Assembly: GCA_001931535.1 (NCBI GenBank)
Contig: CP016211.1
Span: 11,578,377-11,642,376, forward strand
Direction: 5' to 3'
DNA length: 64,000 bases
Origin: Minicystis rosea
GTDB lineage: Bacteria > Myxococcota_A > Polyangia > Polyangiales > Polyangiaceae
Below the pieces are notes generated by a model that was given only the letters and a program-made list of their open reading frames with translations, was not told where the DNA came from and did not search any database. The translations under genes and the position numbers were made by a program. Positions 41,284-50,053 of this stretch are shown here, piece after piece (positions within the stretch are counted from its first letter, which is position 1; each line of letters opens with the position of its first letter).

Positions 41284-44142
41284 GTGGTGGAGCCGGGGCG
41301 CGTCCTCGACGAGCGGTTCGCGATCGAGCGCCTCGCCGGCGCCGGAGGGATGGGCCGCGTGTACCGAGCGCGCGACCTGCTCACGGGATCGCCGGCGGCA
41401 GTGAAGGTCCTGCGCGCCGAGGGCCACGTCGAGGAGGAGCGCTTCGCTCGGGAAATCGCGGCGCTCTCGGGCCTCACCCATCCGGGGATCGTGCGGCTCG
41501 TGGCGCACGGGCGGACGCGGGAGGGCGAGCCGTACCTCGTGACCGAGTGGCTCGAGGGCGAAGATCTCGGGGCCCGCCTGCGCCGCGCGGGGCTGACGAT
41601 CGCGGAGAGCCTCGCGCTCGTGACCCGCGCCGCGGACGCGCTCGGCGAGGCGCATCGGCTCGGGGTGATCCATCGCGACGTGAAGCCGGGCAACCTCTGG
41701 CTCGTGGGCGGCCGCGCGGAGGAGGTGAAGATCCTCGATTTCGGGATCGTTCGTCTCCGCGATCGCGAGCGCACGCTCACGCAGGTCGGCGCGATGTTGG
41801 GGACGCCCGGTTACATGGCGCCCGAGCAGGCGCGGGGCGAGCGCCGCGTGGATGCGCGCGCCGACGTGTTCTCGCTCGGGTGCGTGCTCTTCAAATGCCT
41901 CACGGGGAGGCTGCCTTTTCACGCGGACGACATGATGGCCGCGTTGCTCAAGCTGGTCTTGGAGGAGGCGCCGCGGCTCGGCGATCTGTGCCCGGACGCG
42001 CCTCCCGCGCTCTCGGATCTGGTCGCGCGTATGTTGAGCAAGACGCCCGAAGAGCGGCCCGAGGACGGCGCGGCGGTGGCGCGCGCGATTGCGGCGATCG
42101 AGGTTCGCGAGGAGGAAAGCGCGGCGCCCGTGGGCCCCGCGGGTGGGCCGGCGCTGACGACGACGGAGCGGGTCGTGATGTGCGTGGTGCTCTCGCGCAT
42201 GCCGGACATCGACGACGTGACGAGCGTCGAGGCCGAGGAGCGCGTGCGCGCGCTGGGCTCGGCGCTCGCCGGTCATGGTGGTGAGCTCTCGTTGCTGGCG
42301 GACGGCTCGTTGCTCGTGACGGTGCCGAGCGCAGGTGCGTTCACCGATCAAGCGGCACGCGCGGCCCGATCGGCGCTCGCGGTGCGGGAGCGTCATCCGG
42401 AGGCCGCCGTCGCGGTGGTGGCCGGTCGCGGCGAGCGGGCTGCGCGGTTGCCGATGGGCGACGTGATCGATCGCGGTGTGACGCTGCTCAGGCGCGCGGC
42501 GCCGGGCACGATTCGCGTGGACGAGGGCATCGCCGGCTTGGTGGCGGCGACCTTCGATTTGCGCGGTGATGACACGGGCCTTCTCCTGTGCGGCGAGCGC
42601 GCCGCCGAAGGCGAGCGCACGCTCCTCGGCAAGCCGACGCCGTTCGTGGGGCGCGAGCGGGAGCTGCGCACGCTCGCGGCCATCTTCGACGAGGTCGCCG
42701 AAGAGCGGGTGGCGCGCGCCGTGATGATCACCGCGCCTGCCGGCGTCGGCAAATCGAGGCTGCGCATGGAGCTCGTGCGCGCGCTGCGCCGGCAGAGGCC
42801 GGCCAGGGCAGCGACGCCCGGCGCCTCGGATCCACCGTCGAGCGGGCGCGAGGCCGGGTTCGAGCTGTGGATGGGGCGCGGCGATCCGCTGCGCACCGGA
42901 TCGCCGTTCGGCCTGCTCGCGCCGATGATTCGTGGCCTCGCGGGCGTGCTCGACGGTGAGCCCATCGAGGTGCGGCGCCGCAAGCTCGCGGCGCGCATCG
43001 CACGGCACGCGGCACACGCGGAGGTCGCGCGCGTCACCGTGTTCTTGGGTGAGCTCGCGGGGGTGCCTTTCCCCGACGAAGAGCACGTGGAGCTCGCCGC
43101 CGCGCGGCGCGACCCGCTCTTGATGGGGGATCAACTGCGCCGGGCCTTCGAGGATTTCGTGGCAGCCGAGGGGGCCGCCGGGCCGGTGATGCTCGTCATC
43201 GACGATGCGCAATGGGGCGATCGCCCCTCGTTTTCGTTGATCGACACGGCGCTGCGCAACCTCGAAGGAGAGCCGTGGATGGTCGTCGCCTTGGCGCGAC
43301 CCGACATCGATGATCTGTTTCCCAATCTCTGGGCGGGCCGCCCTGTCACCCGCATTTCGCTCGCCGCCCTCACCCGCAGATCCAGTGAGCGTCTGGTGCG
43401 CGAGGTGCTCGGCGAGGGCGCCGAGCGTGGGGTGATCGATCGCATCGTCGGATTGGCCGGCGGTGATGCCTTTTATCTGGAAGAGCTGATTCGCGCCGTT
43501 GCCGAAGGCACGGGCGAGCGTTTGCCGGAGACGGTGCTCGCCATGGTGCAACACCGGCTCGATGGGTTGAATGCGCAGCAACGGCGTGTCCTCCGGGCCG
43601 CGAGCGTCTTCGGCGGTGTGCTCTGGTCGGGGGGCGTGCGGGCTTTGCTCGGCGGGGACGAGCGCACCGACGTGGTCGCCGAGACGCTCGCGACCTTGGC
43701 CGACCGCGAGCTCCTCCATCGCCGGCCGCTCTCGCGCTTTGCTGGTGAAGAAGAGCTCGTGTTCCGGCAAACGCTGGTCCGCGAGGCGGCCTATGCGACG
43801 CTCACGGAGGACGATCGGCGGCTCGGTCATCGCCTGGCGGCCGAGTGGCTCGAGCGCCGCGGCGAGAGCGACGCCGCCGTGATTGCGGCCCATTTCGATC
43901 GGGCCGGCGAGCCGGCGCGCGCGCTGGGATCGTACTTCCGCGCGGCCGCGCACGCGCTCGAAGGCAACGATCTCGATCAATCGCTCCTCTGGTGCGAGCA
44001 CGCTTTGGGGTCGATGGGGAAGATGCGGTGTCCCGTGGAGCGGATTCGTCTGCGGCGGCTCCGCTGTCCGAGCGCACCCGGGCCGAGCTCGGCGCGCTCT
44101 GGCTCGTGCAGACCGAGGCGCTACGTTGGCGTGATGATCTGA
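41284..44142 (+). CDS. Ser/Thr kinase-cyclase-like-ATPase regulator, N-terminal part (frameshifted)
   Basis: This is the kinase half of a PknK-like regulator. The kinase domain (about 10-265) is intact: GAGGMGRVY, K41, HRDVKPGN (130-137), DFG (152-154), APEQARGE. A degenerate class-III-cyclase-like region (about 295-430) follows, then a large STAND-type ATPase with Walker A APAGVGKS (484-491) and Walker B VMLVIDD (635-641). Past codon 908 the reading frame becomes Arg/Pro-rich nonsense and stops at 44142. The natural continuation lies in the -1 frame. GTG 41284 is the likely start (GTG 41287 is also possible). Expected in the cytosol as a signal-integrating kinase. Confidence 0.88.
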   Translation: MVEPGRVLDERFAIERLAGAGGMGRVYRARDLLTGSPAAVKVLRAEGHVEEERFAREIAALSGLTHPGIVRLVAHGRTREGEPYLVTEWLEGEDLGARLRRAGLTIAESLALVTRAADALGEAHRLGVIHRDVKPGNLWLVGGRAEEVKILDFGIVRLRDRERTLTQVGAMLGTPGYMAPEQARGERRVDARADVFSLGCVLFKCLTGRLPFHADDMMAALLKLVLEEAPRLGDLCPDAPPALSDLVARMLSKTPEERPEDGAAVARAIAAIEVREEESAAPVGPAGGPALTTTERVVMCVVLSRMPDIDDVTSVEAEERVRALGSALAGHGGELSLLADGSLLVTVPSAGAFTDQAARAARSALAVRERHPEAAVAVVAGRGERAARLPMGDVIDRGVTLLRRAAPGTIRVDEGIAGLVAATFDLRGDDTGLLLCGERAAEGERTLLGKPTPFVGRERELRTLAAIFDEVAEERVARAVMITAPAGVGKSRLRMELVRALRRQRPARAATPGASDPPSSGREAGFELWMGRGDPLRTGSPFGLLAPMIRGLAGVLDGEPIEVRRRKLAARIARHAAHAEVARVTVFLGELAGVPFPDEEHVELAAARRDPLLMGDQLRRAFEDFVAAEGAAGPVMLVIDDAQWGDRPSFSLIDTALRNLEGEPWMVVALARPDIDDLFPNLWAGRPVTRISLAALTRRSSERLVREVLGEGAERGVIDRIVGLAGGDAFYLEELIRAVAEGTGERLPETVLAMVQHRLDGLNAQQRRVLRAASVFGGVLWSGGVRALLGGDERTDVVAETLATLADRELLHRRPLSRFAGEEELVFRQTLVREAAYATLTEDDRRLGHRLAAEWLERRGESDAAVIAAHFDRAGEPARALGSYFRAAAHALEGNDLDQSLLWCEHALGSMGKMRCPVERIRLRRLRCPSAPGPSSARSGSCRPRRYVGVMI
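44004..44010 (+). other. TTTGGGG heptamer at a -1 frameshift point
   Basis: Bases T-TTG-GGG are in the zero frame of the kinase gene, fitting the formal X-XXY-YYZ slippery pattern. A -1 slip here continues directly into the open TPR frame (next codons GTC GAT GGG). Predicted joined protein: 909 + 409 = 1318 aa. A weak 5-bp stem lies at 44037-44062, too far for a classic stimulator. It may be a true site, a mutation or a one-base sequence error in the G-run. Confidence 0.5.
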
Positions 44143-45239
44143 TGCGCGCCGAGCCCAGTGCCAAGCGGGCGATGGCGCTCCTTCCGCGCGGCGGCGATCT
44201 CTGGTTCTCGGCCGCCTCCGAAGCAGCCATTCTCGCGGGGAGGCTCGGTCACGACGATCGGCTCTCCGCCGTCGCCGACGATTTGCTCGCGCTCTGGGGC
44301 CCTTCGCCGAGCGCGCTGCAAGTGATGGCGACCGCGCGCACGGCGGCGTTTCTGGTGCTGCGCGGCGGGTACGCGCGGGCCGATCGGCTCCTCGCGCTCG
44401 TCGCCGCCGAGGAGCCTTTGGTGCACGATCCGGCGGCGCGGGCGCGCATCGATCAAGCGATGGCGTCGCGTGCGAGCGTGCGCGGCGATCTCGGCGTCCA
44501 CCTCGGCCGCACCGAGGCGGCCATTGGCCATTTCGCGGCCGCCGGCGATCAGCGCAACGTCTGCCTCTCGCGCATCACGGCGGGCTTCGCGCAGACGGCG
44601 GTGGGCCGCTACGAGGCGGCGGCGCGCGCGCTGCGCGAGGCGCTGGCCACGGCGACACGCATGGAGCTGCCCGTGCTCGCGGCCTATGCGAAGCACACGC
44701 TCGGCTTCGCGCTCTCCGAGGTGGGCGCGCTCGACGAAGCGGTCGCCCTGGAGACGGAGGCCATCGAGAGCTTCACGGCCCACGGCGACGCGCGCCTCGC
44801 CGGCGGATCGCGCGTGTATCTGGGCCTCATCCACACGCGCCGCGGCGCCCTCGCGGAGGCCGAGGCGGAGCTTCATCTCGCCGTCGCCCAGCTCGTCGAC
44901 GTGTTGCCCGTGCGCACCTATGCGCTCGCGGCGCGCGCACGCGTGCGGCTCCTCGCGGGGCGCGCGGGCGAGGCGCTCGCCGATGCGGAGGAGGCGTTCA
45001 CCGTGCTCTTCGATCTGGGCGGCATCGAAGAGGGCGAGGCCCTGGTGCGTTTGGCCTACGCCGAGGCGCTCGCGGCGACACACCGCGAGCGCGAGGCGCG
45101 CGCCGTCCTGCTCGAAGCCCGCGAGCGCCTCTTGGAGCGCGCCGATCGCATCTCCGACCCTTCTCTGCGCGAAGGCTTCCTCCGCGGCGTCCCCGAGAAC
45201 GCGCGCACCTTGGAGCTCGCGGCGCAGGTGGCCGGATAA
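44010..45239 (+). CDS. TPR-rich C-terminal part of the kinase-ATPase regulator (in -1 frame)
   Basis: About 409 residues of helical TPR-like repeats without an independent start signature: ELGALWLVQTEALRWRDD, AAARALREALATATRMELP and AYAKHTLGFALSEVGALDEAV. This is what normally follows the ATPase in such multidomain kinases. The segment before 44142 already reads like this domain, so it is not a separate gene starting there. ATG 44142 does overlap the upstream stop as TGATG, and a coupled second protein is a formal alternative. The stop is at 45239. Confidence 0.8.
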   Translation, partial: VDGEDAVSRGADSSAAAPLSERTRAELGALWLVQTEALRWRDDLMRAEPSAKRAMALLPRGGDLWFSAASEAAILAGRLGHDDRLSAVADDLLALWGPSPSALQVMATARTAAFLVLRGGYARADRLLALVAAEEPLVHDPAARARIDQAMASRASVRGDLGVHLGRTEAAIGHFAAAGDQRNVCLSRITAGFAQTAVGRYEAAARALREALATATRMELPVLAAYAKHTLGFALSEVGALDEAVALETEAIESFTAHGDARLAGGSRVYLGLIHTRRGALAEAEAELHLAVAQLVDVLPVRTYALAARARVRLLAGRAGEALADAEEAFTVLFDLGGIEEGEALVRLAYAEALAATHREREARAVLLEARERLLERADRISDPSLREGFLRGVPENARTLELAAQVAG

Positions 45240-45265
45240 CCATTCTGCGCCCCTTGCGAGAATGG
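45240..45265. terminator. Hairpin between the convergent TPR and oxygenase-like genes
   Basis: CCATTCT (45240-45246) pairs with AGAATGG (45259-45265) over a 12-base loop. It occupies the 42-base gap between convergent stops at 45239 and 45282, suggesting bidirectional termination. No T-run. Confidence 0.45.
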
Positions 45266-45281
45266 CAATCCAACGTGGCCG

Positions 45282-46154
45282 TCAGGTGAAATCGCGCCGC
45301 AACCGCGCCACCAGCTCCGGCCGGAAGAAGCCGTCGACGCGCACCGAATAGCGGAAGAACGGGGCCGACTCGACGCCATGATAATCACCGTCGTTGAACC
45401 AATACACCTTGGGGGTGACCGTCACTTTCCGCTTCTCTTCCTCGTCCCAGAGGAAGAGCTCCTTGTCGCCCCGCGGGCAGAACGTGATGAAGTGATCCAC
45501 GCTCACCTTGTCGTCGGAGCTGCGGTCGTGGTGCACGGTGCCATGATCGTTGGCCGCGAGGCCCATGATGTTGCACCGGCCGATCTCGGCGAAGGGCAGG
45601 CTCTTCACGAAGTCGATGAGCCGGGGGAAATGCGCCTCGGCCTCTTCGGTGAACGACTTCCCTCGGCCCGTGCTCTTGTCGTCCCAACCTCGGGTGGGAA
45701 TCAGCTCGTAGAACACCTTCCAGGGGAAATAGACTCCATAGCGGTATTCGAGCCAGCGCATCTGTCGCTTGTTCAGGCCGTGGGGGCGCTCCTCGCCGAA
45801 CTCGTAGGTGCTTTGCTCGCCGAGGTCGAACGACTCCGGATCGTCGGAGAGCGAGACGAAGCGGGCGAATTCTTCGGGGCTCATCCGCTCGATCACTTGC
45901 CCGTAATCGACGTAGGGCTCGCCTTCGAGCGACGGTGGCACGATGCCCATCCATTTGTGGCTGCCGCCGGTGTAGCTCGTCGGGAGCTCCGCGAGGGCGA
46001 GGCAGATCTCTTCGTCGATGGCGGCGAAGCGCGAGGTGTCCACGTAGCGCGTGAGATCGAGGTATGGCCGGCCCCAAATCCCGCGCAGGCTGCCGAGCGG
46101 CTCGGCGGGAGGTGCGGCCCGCGCGGCGCGACGGGAAGCATGGAGGCGGTGCAT
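45282..46154 (-). CDS. Putative Fe(II)/2-oxoglutarate oxygenase-like (double-stranded beta-helix) protein
   Basis: This 290-aa soluble protein has a C-terminal half resembling the Asp/Asn beta-hydroxylase or JmjC-like metal site. H208 and D210 form HxD in VHHDRS, H259 lies in DYHGVES, and R272 in RYSVRVDG could bind the co-substrate carboxylate. The N-terminal half contains TSYTGGSHKWMG and EERPHGLNKRQMRWLEYRYG. No substrate hint. The ATG at 46154 is the only plausible one. The assignment rests on the spacing of H-D-H-R only; a structure prediction should decide. Confidence 0.55.
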   Translation of the reverse strand: MHRLHASRRAARAAPPAEPLGSLRGIWGRPYLDLTRYVDTSRFAAIDEEICLALAELPTSYTGGSHKWMGIVPPSLEGEPYVDYGQVIERMSPEEFARFVSLSDDPESFDLGEQSTYEFGEERPHGLNKRQMRWLEYRYGVYFPWKVFYELIPTRGWDDKSTGRGKSFTEEAEAHFPRLIDFVKSLPFAEIGRCNIMGLAANDHGTVHHDRSSDDKVSVDHFITFCPRGDKELFLWDEEEKRKVTVTPKVYWFNDGDYHGVESAPFFRYSVRVDGFFRPELVARLRRDFT

Positions 46155-46240
46155 GGCGGCGAGCGTATCACTTCTCTCGCCGCGCCGACCTCCGGTGTTC
46201 GGGACACGGTGATCCTTCATACGTGAAGGATCGCGCCAGG

Positions 46241-47302
46241 CTACTTCGGGGCCTTCATGATGGCGTCGCCGTCGTAGTTGGCCCAGTAGACGTGGGAGGC
46301 GTCGAGGGCGATCTTGATGGGAGTGGCTTGGCCCGCGGCCACCACGGTGACGGAGCCGCCGGCGAGTGGAACCTTGTTGATGGTCCCGTCGTCGCGGTTC
46401 GCCCAGTACACGGAGGTGTCGTCGACGGCGATGCCTTGAGGGCTCGCCTGCTCCGTGGCGAGGGCCTTGGCGTCGGCGCCGTCGGCCTTCGATGCGGTCA
46501 TGACCTTGCCGATCTTCGGCGCCGAGCCCTGCTCCGTCCAATAGATGCGCGACCCGTCCACCGCCACGCCCCAAGGCACGTCGCCGATGCCGAGCGTGGT
46601 CTCGTTGCTGAGATCGATGTCGCCGCGCTTCACGTAGCCGTCTTGCCGGTTCGCCCAAAAGATGTTGGTGCCGTCGAAGGCGAGGCCGTTGGCGAGGGGA
46701 TTGCCGGTCAGCAGATCTTCGACACCGCCGTCGGGCAAACCATTGAAGGGGACGCGTTGGACGTCGTCGGGCTCGCGCGTCCACCACACGTAAGAATCGT
46801 TGGCCACGACCTCGAGGACGGCCGGGGCGAGGGGGAGCAAATCGACCGACGGGCCGCCCCCGATGGGGGCTTTGCGCAGCGCTCCGATGGCCGCATACAA
46901 GCCCCAGATGACCTGACCGCCCTGCACCGTGAGTGCGTGCGGCGCTTCCTGCCCCGAGGCAATCGTCACCTTGGCCGAGCCGTCTTTGTCGGCCTGCATG
47001 ACCTCACCCGTGCCGGTGTTGGTCCAGTAAACGTGGGTCGCGTCGAGGGCGATGCCGTAAGGCCTGCTGCCCGCGGGGAGCGCCGCCACCACCACGCACG
47101 TCGCGCACGTGACCGGGGCCGAGCCGCCCACCCCACCCGTGCCCGAAGAGCTGCTCGCGGTGGTGCTGCTCGTCGTGCTCGTGGTGGAGGTCGAGCTCGC
47201 GCTCGACATGCCGCCTGCGCCGCCGGTGCCGGTGCTCCCGGACGAGCACGCCGTGATGACGGCGAACGAGGCAAAAACTGCTTGGAGCGCACAACGTTTC
47301 AT
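46241..47302 (-). CDS. Lipoprotein with Ser/Thr linker and YWTD-like beta-propeller
   Basis: This 353-aa lipoprotein (AVITAC, Cys19) has a Ser/Thr/Gly linker (about 24-60). A six-bladed propeller follows with repeats THVYWTNTGTGEV, YVWWTREPDDV, NIFWANRQDGYV, RIYWTEQGS, SVYWANRDDGTI and HVYWANYDGDAI, the pattern of YWTD/NHL domains. Each blade is followed by a short Lys/Asp-rich loop. A ligand-binding surface protein is likely. It is divergent from the 808-aa lipoprotein gene. Confidence 0.88.
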   Translation of the reverse strand: MKRCALQAVFASFAVITACSSGSTGTGGAGGMSSASSTSTTSTTSSTTASSSSGTGGVGGSAPVTCATCVVVAALPAGSRPYGIALDATHVYWTNTGTGEVMQADKDGSAKVTIASGQEAPHALTVQGGQVIWGLYAAIGALRKAPIGGGPSVDLLPLAPAVLEVVANDSYVWWTREPDDVQRVPFNGLPDGGVEDLLTGNPLANGLAFDGTNIFWANRQDGYVKRGDIDLSNETTLGIGDVPWGVAVDGSRIYWTEQGSAPKIGKVMTASKADGADAKALATEQASPQGIAVDDTSVYWANRDDGTINKVPLAGGSVTVVAAGQATPIKIALDASHVYWANYDGDAIMKAPK

Positions 47303-47499
47303 CGGATCTCCTCGAAGCCCTCCGGGCCGTGCCTCTGCATTGTATGGAGCGTCCGTCGGCGATCGGTCGCGAATGAGGCCGAATGCATCGAGATCGATCG
47401 CGGGCTCGGGCCAGCGTGACCGCGCTCAATCACGAGGCGGAGTTGCGCATCTTAGCTTGAAAGCTCACCGACAATCAAGGAGCTTTCCCCGGTTCGGCC

Positions 47500-47529
47500 T
47501 TGATCGAGAGGGCCTCTTCGAGATAAAAT
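47500..47529 (+). promoter_or_regulatory. Candidate sigma-70-like promoter of the 808-aa lipoprotein operon
   Basis: TTGATC (47500-47505) and TAAAAT (47524-47529) are spaced by 18 bases in an unusually AT-rich stretch of the 311-base divergent gap (47303-47613). They would give a leader of about 75-80 bases before ATG 47614. Match to consensus is good for a GC-rich genome but unproven. The rest of the gap holds only short inverted repeats. Confidence 0.35.
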
Positions 47530-47613
47530 AAACCGATCGCCGGGTGAATGTCCGGTGTTGAAACTCGAATCCTCGACGCCTCCTATCACAGCGCGCGAAT
47601 GGGGAGCAGAAGA

Positions 47614-50040
47614 ATGCTTACAGCCAGGTCGTTCAGGGTCGCATCGCTTCTCGGCATGTTGTCGGCGGGGCTCACCGCCTCGTGCTGGGAGAACTCGATG
47701 CCTCCGCTCGGGATGACGGGGGGCAGCGGTGGTGGCGGCGGCAGCACGACGACGTCCGGCGGATCCGGAGGCGGCGGCCCGGTGCTGCCCGTGGCCCTCA
47801 AGGCGACCACCACGAGCACGCGTTTCCAGACGGCGGACGTGATGTTCGCGTCCATCGAAATGCAGGTTTCGGGAGAGCCTTTTGCCGAGCTCCTCGGGCG
47901 CGACATCGGTCTTTACGATCGCTTCAGCGACAAGACCGACAATTACCTCGATCCCCAGACCGGGAATCCCACCACCGATCCACTCGGGTTCTCCCTGGCC
48001 GTCGAGTCGTACGAATACTCGAAGCAGACGATGAACACCCTGTCGTTCGAATCGGGTGCTGGGCTGTCGCTGCAATACGGTTCCATCTTGAACCCCACCG
48101 GCCAGACGGGGGACGCGGCCTATGCCCTCTTGGGCGATCGGCTCCAGTATCTCGCCAAGGCGAGCCGCGCCACCGGGGCCAAGCTGGGGAAGGATTTCGT
48201 GACGTCTCCGCTGCCCGTCGGCGATCCCACGAATTATTACGGGTGGCCGGGCTTCTGGCCGGTGTTCGCCGAGTTCCGCTCCTTCGACACGGCGGTGGCG
48301 CCGAAGGTGGGCGCCGATCTGCAATGCTCGCTGGCGGGCGCCATCGACGAGCCGCTCCCGCCGGGCACGGTGATTACGTACGTGGGCGATTACGAGTGCG
48401 ACGCCAACTCGCTCGGTCTCTCGAACCGCGAGGCCCAGGTGGAAAAGGTGCTCGCGCCCGACGCGCTCGCGTTCGCGGCGTGGAAACAGACGCTCTGGGC
48501 GATCAACTATTGGGCGGCGATGCACGATGTCGATCAACGCGCCATCGTGGTGGTGCCCGAGGCGGCGCTCCCGCTCGTGGGCGTGCCCGACAACAAGGTG
48601 GTCGGACAGTGGGAGAGCCCCATCGATCCGGACAAGCTCCTCTTCGGCAAAGATGGTGTCTTCTTCGGCGGCGTCTCGCTCGAAGGGTGGCAAGGTCTCG
48701 TGATGATCGAGGAGATCGACAACAAGTCGGCGCTGCTCCTCCGCGGCCTCACCACGGCCGACGGCGCGGCGCTCGGCGGCGTGTCGTCGATCGCGGCGGC
48801 CGATGATTACGATTACACGTCTCCGCTCCGCTGGTGGCCGGCCGCCGTCGCGGTGACCGAGACGGCCACGGCGCCGACGTCCGACGAGACGCGGAAGTAT
48901 TTCCCCAAGCCCACTGCGTTCACGGTGATGGATGGGCAGAGCCGTCTTCAGGATCTCAGCGCCCTCGTGGGCGCCTTCGGCACCGTCTTCGCGATGACGG
49001 ACGAGAACAACCCCGAGGTCGGCGGGCTGCAGCAGTTCCGTGCGGCCTTCGACGGCACGCCGTGGGCGAGCGACAATGGGATGCCGGACGGTGAGGATTC
49101 GCTGCACGATCGGGCGCTCGGCATCGTGAAGATGGCGCTCGTGAACATGGATAGGATTCACTTCGACGCGACCAACAAGGTCATCGTCGACGCGGCCGCG
49201 CCCCAGGGCGGCACGGTGAAGCGCGGGACGGCGGTGACGACGGTGCATGCGTCGCACGCCATCGTCGGCATGCGCACGGCGCTGCGCGCGCTGGATGCGT
49301 CGCTGGCCCTTTATTCGAACGACACGCCCGATACGCACGGTCTGCCGAGCGCGCTCGATACGACGAAGCTCGGCGGGGCCACCTTCTCGGGCACGATCGC
49401 GGGGCGCGCGCGGGAGCTCATCGCGATGCAGGCCGATTTCATCGCCGACAAGCTCCTCGACGAGAAGGGTTTGGCGCACAACGGCTTCGACCTCGCGGCC
49501 GGCACGCCCGACGCTTCGCCCACCACGTTGGAGGCGCAGGCGGCGGCGATTCGCGGCCTCCTCGAGGCGTATCTCGCCACCAGTGACGAGCATTATCGCC
49601 AGCGCGCGACGGACGCCTTCCAAGCGCTGGAGCAGACCTTCTGGATGGTGGACGCGCGCATGTATCGCACCACGGCGGGCGAGAGCGCGAAGATGACGTA
49701 CACGCCGAAGACCTTCGGCACGCTGCACGGCGCGCTCCGTCAATATTACAAGCTCGTGGCCAGCCGTCCGGGCAAGGAGGAAGAGGGCAAGCTCGTCCTC
49801 GACCGCGTGCTCCGGGGGATGAAGCTCATCGTCAATGGTTGGAACGACATGAATGGTGACGCCGTCGTGCAGCCGGAGGAGTGCCTCGAAGGCCGCCTGC
49901 AAATGGCGGAACGGGCGCTGACGGGCGAGTTCTCCATTGCTTCGGACAATGGGGATCGCGATCACGATTGCGTGCCCGACATCGCCACGGCGAAGCTGCC
50001 GGCGGGCCTCGCGGGCGAGGTCGTGTTCGAGCGGAAGTGA
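47614..50040 (+). CDS. Large lipoprotein of unknown function (808 aa)
   Basis: This exported lipoprotein (GLTASC, Cys24) has a Gly/Ser/Thr linker and then about 740 residues. The middle contains LWAINYWAAMHDVDQRAIV and an EIDNKSALLLRGLT segment. The C-terminal third is helical (AAAIRGLLEAYLATSDEHYRQ; DAFQALEQTFWMVDARMYR) and resembles alpha/alpha-toroid proteins. ATG 47614 has GGGGAG seven bases upstream; earlier in-frame starts lack one. It precedes the di-haem cytochrome gene by 13 bases, so the two are probably an operon and may form one complex. I do not recognise the family. Confidence 0.75.
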   Translation: MLTARSFRVASLLGMLSAGLTASCWENSMPPLGMTGGSGGGGGSTTTSGGSGGGGPVLPVALKATTTSTRFQTADVMFASIEMQVSGEPFAELLGRDIGLYDRFSDKTDNYLDPQTGNPTTDPLGFSLAVESYEYSKQTMNTLSFESGAGLSLQYGSILNPTGQTGDAAYALLGDRLQYLAKASRATGAKLGKDFVTSPLPVGDPTNYYGWPGFWPVFAEFRSFDTAVAPKVGADLQCSLAGAIDEPLPPGTVITYVGDYECDANSLGLSNREAQVEKVLAPDALAFAAWKQTLWAINYWAAMHDVDQRAIVVVPEAALPLVGVPDNKVVGQWESPIDPDKLLFGKDGVFFGGVSLEGWQGLVMIEEIDNKSALLLRGLTTADGAALGGVSSIAAADDYDYTSPLRWWPAAVAVTETATAPTSDETRKYFPKPTAFTVMDGQSRLQDLSALVGAFGTVFAMTDENNPEVGGLQQFRAAFDGTPWASDNGMPDGEDSLHDRALGIVKMALVNMDRIHFDATNKVIVDAAAPQGGTVKRGTAVTTVHASHAIVGMRTALRALDASLALYSNDTPDTHGLPSALDTTKLGGATFSGTIAGRARELIAMQADFIADKLLDEKGLAHNGFDLAAGTPDASPTTLEAQAAAIRGLLEAYLATSDEHYRQRATDAFQALEQTFWMVDARMYRTTAGESAKMTYTPKTFGTLHGALRQYYKLVASRPGKEEEGKLVLDRVLRGMKLIVNGWNDMNGDAVVQPEECLEGRLQMAERALTGEFSIASDNGDRDHDCVPDIATAKLPAGLAGEVVFERK

Positions 50041-50053
50041 CGGAGAGACGGTG

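Noticed and set aside
40692..44001. Very long minus-strand frame upstream of the small TPR protein
   Set aside because: It runs through ybaK in another phase and antisense to the kinase; the TPR gene starts at ATG 40692.
44142..45239. Separate coupled gene starting at ATG 44142
   Set aside because: The -1 frame reads like the TPR domain well before 44142, so a frameshift explains the data better; kept only as an alternative.
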